Positions 7,807 through 12,826 of a stretch of DNA of 12,826 bases are shown piece after piece. Made by a program: the position numbers and the translations under genes. Within the stretch, counting starts at the first letter, position 1. Each line of letters starts with the position of its first letter. Origin of the DNA: DATBMY01 sp036554605 (GTDB lineage Bacteria; Acidobacteriota; Blastocatellia; UBA7656); the NCBI GenBank assembly GCA_036554605.1, contig DATBMY010000087.1, positions 1-12,826 of the forward strand, written 5' to 3'. Under the pieces are notes generated by a model, which saw only the letters and a list, made by a program, of their open reading frames with translations, was not told where the DNA came from and did no database searches.

Positions 7807-8439
7807 CTAAATAAAGGAGTACCCAAGCCTGCGAGAAAGCCTGTAAATTAAAGGCAACGGCAACCCTACAACATTGTAATAATTGCCCGCGATCTCCTCA
7901 ACAAATAGCCCGCCGAGCGCCTGTATTCCGTAAGCGCCAGCTTTGTCCATAGGCTCCTGGCTCCTGACGTACCACTCGATCTCTTTCTCGGTGAGCTGCG
8001 CGAACCTGACGAGCGTCTTCTCGTAATCGGCTACCTCGCGCCGGCTGCTCGCCTCGTATAGCGCAACCCCCGTCATTACCGCGTGCCACCTCCCGGAAAG
8101 ACTTCTGAGCATCCGCTTTGCATCCTCTTCGTCCTCGGGCTTGCCGAGCAACTGCCCGTCCAGCACGACTATCGTATCAGCCCCTATAATCAGCCCGCTT
8201 TCGACTTTGCGCGCAACTGCAATAACTTTAGCGCGGGCAATGCGTATGATATAATCCGGGGGTGCCTCATCAGGGTGGGGCCGCTCATGCACCTGGCTGG
8301 GCGCAAGCTCGAAGTCAACCCCTAAGGCTCGCAGCAGCTCGGCTCGCCGCGGGGAGGCTGAAGCTAAGATAATCTTGGTCTCTTTTTCAGGCATTTCAAT
8401 TAGTCTTGAGGCCATCAGGGGCTCTTGTTCCGGGCTCAT
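7807..8439 (-). CDS. maf: Maf family nucleoside triphosphate pyrophosphatase (dTTP/UTP type)
   Basis: Maf proteins hydrolyse non-canonical or excess nucleoside triphosphates to the monophosphate and pyrophosphate (housecleaning; some affect septum formation). Visible motifs: ILASASPRRAELL (24-36), catalytic Asp88 in GADTIV, GKPED..DAKRML..LSG..H.VMTG (99-124), and DKAGAYGIQ..GGLFVEEI.GNYYNVVGLPL (165-195). The YGIQ form is the one usually seen in the dTTP/UTP (YhdE) branch. The start is uncertain: the ATG at 8439 adds about 15-20 residues before the usual family start, whereas the ATG at 8394 (residue 16) gives the typical length. Neither has a clear ribosome site. The later start would leave about 110 bp for divergent promoters with the plus-strand operon. 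Confidence 0.94.
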   Translation of the reverse strand: MSPEQEPLMASRLIEMPEKETKIILASASPRRAELLRALGVDFELAPSQVHERPHPDEAPPDYIIRIARAKVIAVARKVESGLIIGADTIVVLDGQLLGKPEDEEDAKRMLRSLSGRWHAVMTGVALYEASSRREVADYEKTLVRFAQLTEKEIEWYVRSQEPMDKAGAYGIQALGGLFVEEIAGNYYNVVGLPLPLIYRLSRRLGYSFI

Positions 8440-8494
8440 GAGGCTTTAGAGGAAGATTCAATACGCCGCCAGCCAGACACAATAAACGGTACCT

Positions 8495-8508
8495 GGAGGT
8501 TAGCTTTG
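8495..8508 (+). promoter_or_regulatory. Ribosome binding site and TTG start of the selenoprotein gene
   Basis: GGAGG (8495-8499) lies 6 nt before a TTG at 8506-8508. Starting there gives a textbook lipoprotein signal: three Arg, a hydrophobic core, then NGC. The upstream in-frame TTG at 8425 has no ribosome site, would overlap the maf 5' end and would bury the signal peptide behind 27 hydrophilic residues. Confidence 0.75.
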
Positions 8509-9996
8509 CGTCGAAGAATTTCGCTGGCAGTCATATTTGCTTTCAGTGCCATAATGGCTTTCCTTTATAACGGCTGCGCAAAGGCGCCCGTGGAGGAGAA
8601 ACCTGCGTTTCCCTTAAGCCAGATTAAAGACCACCTCGGCGAAGACGATGGGTACGCTCTCGCCATCTTTTACGGCGCTGATATACACGGCAGTCTCGAA
8701 ACCTGTGGCTGACCGAGCCGCCCGCTCGGCGGACTGGCACGGCGTGTCAGTTATATAAAAGCTTTTAAGCACAGGTCGAACCTTGAGGTGCCAGCTCTCT
8801 TTCTGGATGCTGGGAATCTCTTCACGGATGATCGCTTTTCCGCGGACCAGTTACCAGCTGACGTTATGACAAAAAACAAGTGGGTAGTCAAGAGCTACGG
8901 CGATTTTAATCATGATGCCGGGAATGTAAGTTACGCAGATTTACCCTACATGGCCGAACTGCTCAAGAGAGATGGATACGACGAGCGAATCCGCGAGTAC
9001 CCGTTTATAAAAAAGCTCGTCTCGGCAAACATTACCCCCTTGAGCGATCTACACGTCGCGCCCGAGCCTTACCTCATACGCGAGATCACGCTCAAGCGCG
9101 GCGCGCCCGGAAAGACTCTGAGAGTCGGCATCCTCGGCCTGACGATGCCGAAGCCCGTAGAGGGCGGCGCAAGACTCAACGAGTACGCGGGGTTTCGTAT
9201 AGGCGATCCATTCGAGGCCGCAAAGCGCGTCTTGCCGGAACTCGACCAGAAGACCGATCTCATCGTAGTCCTAGCCTATATGCCCCTTCTTGATGCGCAG
9301 CGCCTGGCCTCGGAAAACCTCCAGATCGATTCGATCATCTACGCGCGCGAGAATCACGACCGGCCCGAAGTTCAGCACTTCGGCAGGGCGAAGCTCGTTT
9401 CGGCCTTCCACGAAACGAAGTATCTAGGCGAGCTAAGGGTCTATATGAACGGGGAGGGCGTGCCCCAGAATCAAACGAACCGCTATGTGGAACTTGACTC
9501 CGTTATACCCGATGACCCGAAGGCTTCCGAAGCGGTAACGGCCGCCCATGCCGAATTTACAAACGAGCAGAACCGCCGCATGAGAGAAAGCTCCGCCGCC
9601 TTGCCCGCTTCGCTTTCGACACCTTCCACCGGCGGAGGTTTTGCCGGCGCGCAAGCATGCGCCGCCTGCCACCAGGAGGCTTTTCAAATATGGCAAAATA
9701 CCGGGCACGCGCACGCAATGGAGACTCTCGAACGAAAGAACCAGCATTTCGATAATGAATGCGTGGGCTGTCACGTAGTCGGCTTCGGGCAGGCAGGGTT
9801 TCAATCACTCGTTACCACTCCGCAGTTAAAGGACGTGCAGTGCGAGGCATGCCATGGCCCGGGTCTATCTCATGTTAATAATCCCGGCCCGGGTTATGGC
9901 CTTATGCAGGTCCCCGTCGGCTGCACCAAGTGTCACACCGTCCCCAACAGCCCTGATTTTAATTTTGATACCTACTGGCCTAAAATAAAGCATTGA
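8506..9996 (+). CDS. Probable selenoprotein: tetrahaem cytochrome c lipoprotein with metallophosphatase-like domain (in-frame TGA at 8710-8712 read as Sec69)
   Basis: One reading frame of 496 residues if the TGA at 8710-8712 is decoded as selenocysteine. From the TTG start: MRRR, a hydrophobic core (5-20) and lipobox-like LYNGC with lipid-acceptor Cys24. The N-terminal domain resembles the 5'-nucleotidase/metallophosphatase fold: D59-I-H61-G, then ETCG-U69, LGGLARR, LFLDAGNLF (98-106), SANI, and RVGILGLTMP (206-215). The usual Asn-His and Gly-His-x-His metal motifs are not recognisable, so phosphatase activity is doubtful. The C-terminal domain holds four haem sites, CAACH (385-389), CVGCH (419-423), CEACH (446-450) and CTKCH (473-477), in a cytochrome c554-like layout. 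I recall relatives having Cys-Gly-Cys before GGLARR, so Sec would replace the second Cys. It probably acts in the cell envelope in electron transfer; the substrate is unknown. The alternative is a pseudogene made by a TGC-to-TGA change. Confidence 0.8.
8713..8752 (+). promoter_or_regulatory. Candidate bacterial SECIS element downstream of the Sec TGA
   Basis: A hairpin, 8732-8740 pairing with 8744-8752 (nine pairs including two G-U), closes on a GGC apical loop at 8741-8743. The loop begins 28 nt after the TGA and starts with GG. Known bacterial SECIS elements need a stem-loop about 16-37 nt past the UGA with a G in the first two loop positions, so it fits. A second small hairpin (8713-8718 with 8724-8729) lies between. 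An alternative fold pairs 8706-8713, containing the TGA, with 8746-8753, resembling the extended formate dehydrogenase SECIS in which UGA is at the stem base. Folded by eye. Confidence 0.6.
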
Positions 9997-10009
9997 GGAT
10001 TCATCCGCC

Positions 10010-10459
10010 ATGATGACCGAATTGCTAAGAGTGCTTCCGCAGCTTTTGCGCCGCGTCGGCGATTCGGAGGAAGCGCGCGAGCAGGCGGTCTTCGCCGCGT
10101 GGATCGCGGCCGTGGGCGCGCCAGTTAGAAAGGTGACCGCCCCAGTGAGGCTCGAGCGAAAAACGCTTTTAGTCGCGGTGCTCGACCAGACCTGGCAGAC
10201 CCAGTTGAAGCGTATGCGAGGACAGGCGCTCTTCAAGCTCAATTCCCTGCTCGGCACGCCAACCGTTACTGCCATCGAGTTTGTTGTTAATCCGGACCTT
10301 GTAGTACCCTATTCAGCTGCCCCCGCTGAACACGTTTTTGTAGCCCCCGAACATTATGCGATACCGCTGCGCGGCGACGCCGAGCGAATACCGGATCCCG
10401 GGATTCGCGAAGCCTTCCTGCGCGCCGCGGGCAAATGCTTGGAAAGAAGGGCGAAATGA
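10010..10459 (+). CDS. dciA: DciA/DUF721 family protein (probable replicative helicase loader)
   Basis: DciA proteins help load the replicative helicase DnaB in bacteria that lack DnaC/DnaI. The 149 residues match the DUF721 pattern: a helical start, AAWIAAVGAPVRKVTAPVRLERKTLLVAVLDQTWQTQL (about 29-66) with the conserved Trp31 and Trp62, then a helix ending in a strand like VTAIEFVV (86-93). The last 50 residues are Pro/Ala-rich with no recognised domain. A GAGG site overlaps the stop of the preceding gene, and the gap is 13 nt; ATGATG gives two possible adjacent starts. The stop overlaps the ABC ATPase start as ATGA. The assignment as DciA rests on family resemblance; function in this organism is inferred. 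Confidence 0.8.
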   Translation: MMTELLRVLPQLLRRVGDSEEAREQAVFAAWIAAVGAPVRKVTAPVRLERKTLLVAVLDQTWQTQLKRMRGQALFKLNSLLGTPTVTAIEFVVNPDLVVPYSAAPAEHVFVAPEHYAIPLRGDAERIPDPGIREAFLRAAGKCLERRAK

Positions 10460-11433
10460 TGTCTCAGCAAAAAAGCTCGCTGGAAACCGTCATCGAGATC
10501 AAGGACCTCACCAAAGATTACGAAGTCGGCTTTCTGAAAAAGAACAAAGTGCGCGCGCTCGACGGCCTCTCGCTTGAAGTCTATCGCGGCGAGATATTCG
10601 GGTTTCTCGGGCCAAACGGCGCCGGGAAGACAACAACCCTCAAATTGCTCATGCGCCTGATCTACCCGACTAAGGGCGGCGCGAGCATACTCGGACGCCC
10701 TATCGAAGATTCCGCCTCGCGCGCGAGAATCGGCTACCTGCCCGAGAACCCGTACTTTTACGATTACCTCTCGGGGCGCGAACTGCTCGAATACACCGCC
10801 TCGCTGTTTGGCATGCCAAAGGATGTATCAAAAAAACGGGCGGAAGAGTTGCTCCAGATTGTAGGACTACAGGGCGCGCGCGCCGGCCGCGAGCTCAGAA
10901 AATATTCGAAAGGCATGCTTCAAAGAGTCGGCATCGCTCAAGCCCTGGTCAATGACCCCGAGGTTATCTTTATGGATGAGCCTATGTCCGGGCTCGATCC
11001 CATTGGCCGCCGCGAAGTCCGCGACCTCATGCTCTCTCTCAGACAACAGAATAAGACAATCTTCTTTTCATCTCACATACTCTCGGACGTCGAAGCCCTG
11101 TGCGACCGGGCCGCCGTGCTCAATAAGGGAAAGCTCATACGATCCGGAACCGTCGACGAGCTTACTCAATCGGGCAGCAATGGCATGGAAGTCGTCGCCG
11201 TGGGCGTAACAGCTTCCGCGTTCAAGGATGCCGCAAGAGACTTCCGATCCTTCGAGCGGGCGACCGATACCCCGAACGGCGTTCAAATAACTCTCACCGA
11301 TGATTCCGAGCTTGATAGGGCCATTTCTCTGATAAAAGAGTCGCAAGGCAAAGTGGTCTCCGTGACCCCAAGGCGGGTCTCGCTTGAAGATGTTTTTACC
11401 GGAGCCGCAATCGAGTGTGAGATACCGGAATGA
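10456..11433 (+). CDS. ABC transporter ATP-binding protein (ABC-2 export type, no permease nearby)
   Basis: The 325-residue nucleotide-binding subunit carries Walker A GPNGAGKTT (52-60), the Q-loop region around YLPENP (94-99), the signature YSKGM (150-154, a degenerate LSGGQ common in this export subfamily), Walker B VIFMDEP (170-176), the D-loop GLD and the switch His207 in SSHIL. A C-terminal extension of about 80 residues after the core (ending SLEDVFTGA) is typical of ABC-2 drug/Nod/polysaccharide exporter ATPases. I chose the ATG at 10456 because it overlaps the dciA stop (ATGA) and has AAGG upstream; an in-frame ATG at 10435 is less likely. No membrane permease gene follows; the next gene is lolA-like. 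The partner must be elsewhere, and the substrate is unknown. Confidence 0.92.
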   Translation: MMSQQKSSLETVIEIKDLTKDYEVGFLKKNKVRALDGLSLEVYRGEIFGFLGPNGAGKTTTLKLLMRLIYPTKGGASILGRPIEDSASRARIGYLPENPYFYDYLSGRELLEYTASLFGMPKDVSKKRAEELLQIVGLQGARAGRELRKYSKGMLQRVGIAQALVNDPEVIFMDEPMSGLDPIGRREVRDLMLSLRQQNKTIFFSSHILSDVEALCDRAAVLNKGKLIRSGTVDELTQSGSNGMEVVAVGVTASAFKDAARDFRSFERATDTPNGVQITLTDDSELDRAISLIKESQGKVVSVTPRRVSLEDVFTGAAIECEIPE

Positions 11434-12197
11434 TTGTAATCGGCATTTGCCGAGTGGCGCCCGCCTCGCGCGCAGTAACAGGCCGGCGTTCCTCTTTGTA
11501 TCGCGCAAGCTTGCTCTTCTCACTTTTGCTTGCGTCTCTCCTGGCCCCCGGCTCCGCAGCGGCGCGAGTGCCTGCGCCCGACCTGCTCTATACGCCCGCG
11601 ACGCAAGTAGATTTGAGCAACCTGATCGATAAGCTTCAAAACAAATACTCAAGGATGCAAGGGCTCGCCTCCGATTTCATGCAGATCTATAGAGGTCCGG
11701 ACGGCAGGACACTTCGCGAAAGCGGCCGCTTGCTTTTGAAACGGCCAGGCAAAGCCCGCTGGGAATATATATCGCCCCGGAGAAAGCTATTTATATCCGA
11801 CGGCAGGAATATATACTTTTATGTCGAAGGCGAGCGCCACGCCACGCAAGTCTCTGTTCGCCAGTCCGCCGATCCTCAAATACCATTTCTCTTTTTGCTT
11901 GGCAGGGGAAATCTCCGCCGCGATTTTTCGCGCATAGAGATGCTGAGCGACGAGCGCGCGACCGAGGCGGGAAACGTCGTGCTAAAGCTAGTGCCAAAAC
12001 GCGCGCCCGAAGAGTTCAAGCAGCTGCTCGTCGAGGTCTCGCCCGCCTCCGCCGCGGTCAGGAGACTCGTCATATTTCAGCGCAATGGATCGAGGATGGA
12101 TTTCTTGCTTTCGAATCTGCGCGAAGGGTTCGTCGCGCCCGATGAGCAATTCCGGTTTGTCCCACCGCCGGGCGTCGAGCTAAGAAAAGCCCGGTAG
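11430..12197 (+). CDS. lolA: LolA-like outer-membrane lipoprotein carrier protein
   Basis: LolA is the periplasmic chaperone that accepts lipoproteins from the inner-membrane LolCDE complex and delivers them to the outer membrane. The protein has an N-terminal signal sequence (hydrophobic core about 27-40, then SAAA) preceded by an unusually long 25-residue n-region. The mature part shows the family core: LASDFMQIY (79-87), GRLLLKRPGKARWEYISP (99-116), a SDG..IYFYVEGERHATQV segment (123-141) and later hydrophobic strands such as QLLVEVSP. The ATG overlaps the ABC ATPase stop (ATGA), so it is translationally coupled, but the ribosome site is weak; a TTG near residue 23 could be the true start. 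It is the last gene of the plus-strand operon that begins with a lipoprotein gene, which fits a role in envelope lipoprotein transport. Confidence 0.85.
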   Translation: MIVIGICRVAPASRAVTGRRSSLYRASLLFSLLLASLLAPGSAAARVPAPDLLYTPATQVDLSNLIDKLQNKYSRMQGLASDFMQIYRGPDGRTLRESGRLLLKRPGKARWEYISPRRKLFISDGRNIYFYVEGERHATQVSVRQSADPQIPFLFLLGRGNLRRDFSRIEMLSDERATEAGNVVLKLVPKRAPEEFKQLLVEVSPASAAVRRLVIFQRNGSRMDFLLSNLREGFVAPDEQFRFVPPPGVELRKAR

Positions 12198-12210
12198 ATT
12201 GCGCCCCTGC

Positions 12211-12777
12211 CTATCTCAGTTTTAGCGAGTATAGCTCCAGACGCATATCCATTATCTCTTCGGCCCGAGGGCTGCGGTCTATTGATACGTCGAGGTCCAT
12301 TGTCTCTCCGGCGCCGAGCGTCTCCCTGATTTGCGGAACCGGGGTGACAATCTTATCTTTTATCACTTGCCCGCCGAAGGCATACAGGATCATCCTGAGC
12401 TGCATGCCGGTAACGACCCTGTCGCCGTTATTGCGCACCGTGCAGAGTATGCGCGCATAGTTGGTGTTCAACCTGACGCCCGTCCTTTTATCTATACCCG
12501 CAATCTCGATCAGATGCGCGTAAGCCTGCGCCTCCGATTGCGGCTGGCTGTTCGCATTGCCCTGACCGGGAGGAACGATCTGTTGCGACCCTTCAATGGC
12601 TTCGCCCTCGGGCGCGGGCGCATATACTCTTTCAAACTCTTCGTGCGAAGGGCTCGGCTTCCATACCTGCGTTACGATGATTATTAATCCGATCACCGCC
12701 AGGACCGCCACCGCGCTTACTACCATTATGAGACGGGAGCGGTCCTTCTCGACTTTGCCCGTCGGTTGCTCAAACAT
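12211..12777 (-). CDS. Single-pass membrane protein of unknown function
   Basis: Not recognised as a named family. The 188 residues comprise a short basic cytoplasmic start, one transmembrane helix (about 15-37, rich in Val/Ile/Ala), a hydrophilic Pro/Gln/Glu-rich linker (about 40-85) and a C-terminal domain (about 86-188). That domain has a pattern like FxLYD or other Ig-like envelope domains: an ILCTVRNNGDRVVTGMQLRMILYAFGG stretch (110-136), followed by Pro-Pro-type turns and an E-rich end. This suggests a membrane-anchored extracytoplasmic beta-sandwich. Only a weak GGTG ribosome site is seen. It converges on the lolA-like gene with 13 bp between stops and no visible terminator. The 49 bp to its right show nothing recognisable. 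Confidence 0.7.
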   Translation of the reverse strand: MFEQPTGKVEKDRSRLIMVVSAVAVLAVIGLIIIVTQVWKPSPSHEEFERVYAPAPEGEAIEGSQQIVPPGQGNANSQPQSEAQAYAHLIEIAGIDKRTGVRLNTNYARILCTVRNNGDRVVTGMQLRMILYAFGGQVIKDKIVTPVPQIRETLGAGETMDLDVSIDRSPRAEEIMDMRLELYSLKLR

Positions 12778-12826
12778 TTGTACACCGCCGTTGGAAATCT
12801 ACCGCCACCCTATGCGCTGATCGTCA

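Noticed and set aside
8425..8712. A free-standing small lipoprotein of about 95 residues ending at the TGA, with a separate cytochrome gene starting at a GTG at 8788
   Set aside because: The first piece ends in the middle of a conserved domain motif. The GTG has no ribosome site and would leave the cytochrome without an export signal. Frame and homology run straight through the TGA.
8710..8712. UGA read as Trp or Gly through an alternative genetic code
   Set aside because: TGA terminates this gene (9994-9996), dciA (10457-10459) and the ABC ATPase (11431-11433) exactly where family homology ends, and no other real gene here contains an internal TGA.
8718..8732. CCGCC/GGCGG hairpin as the SECIS element
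   Set aside because: Its loop begins only 10 nt after the UGA, too close for known bacterial SECIS elements; the 8732-8752 hairpin fits the distance.
9433..9804. Antisense open frames inside the cytochrome gene and similar long opposite-strand frames elsewhere (for example 545-979, 5413-5775, 11068-11652)
   Set aside because: They lie opposite well-supported genes, show no family motifs and no ribosome sites, and their composition is what GC-rich antisense frames produce.

Overview
The window is 12.8 kb of chromosome, moderately GC-rich, coding-dense and free of mobile elements. It looks like an anaerobic or facultatively anaerobic, motile, diderm bacterium of the Desulfobacterota type or a related deep lineage. 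The grounds are system II cytochrome c biogenesis (ResB/CcsA), a tetrahaem c-type cytochrome lipoprotein, a LolA-like lipoprotein carrier and a chemosensory cluster. The phylum placement is inference from gene content.

Left arm, minus strand (transcribed right to left): a methyl-accepting chemotaxis protein (3348-976), CheW (972-451) and the 5' part of cheR (436-1, running off the edge) form a tight three-gene chemosensory operon. A sigma70-type promoter lies near 3501-3529 and overlaps a perfect 7-bp dyad. Next comes the two-gene cytochrome c assembly operon resB (6738-5170) and ccsA (5177-3630). The two genes overlap by 8 bp, have a good sigma70 promoter at 6805-6834, and end at a Rho-independent terminator at 3581-3609. 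Further right, maf (nucleotide pyrophosphatase) and a short-chain dehydrogenase/reductase form a second minus-strand pair.

Right arm, plus strand: a divergent operon begins at 8506. Its first gene is the highlight. One continuous reading frame (8506-9996) for a lipoprotein with a metallophosphatase-like domain plus four CXXCH haem sites is interrupted by a single in-frame TGA at 8710-8712. The TGA falls where I expect the second Cys of a Cys-Gly-Cys motif, coding continues in the same frame with no frameshift, and a hairpin with a GG-starting apical loop lies 28 nt downstream, as expected for a bacterial SECIS. I read it as a probable selenoprotein (Cys-Gly-Sec) that gene callers would split in two or call a pseudogene. 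Neighbouring genes end normally on TGA, so global UGA reassignment is unlikely. The operon continues with a DciA/DUF721 protein, an ABC transporter ATPase and a LolA-like protein; the last three are joined by 4-bp ATGA overlaps. A convergent single-pass membrane protein of unknown function closes the window.

Working together: ResB/CcsA would attach haem to CXXCH proteins such as the tetrahaem lipoprotein encoded about 1.8 kb away. LolA-type trafficking could carry that lipoprotein to the outer membrane. These links are inferences from neighbourhood and family knowledge.
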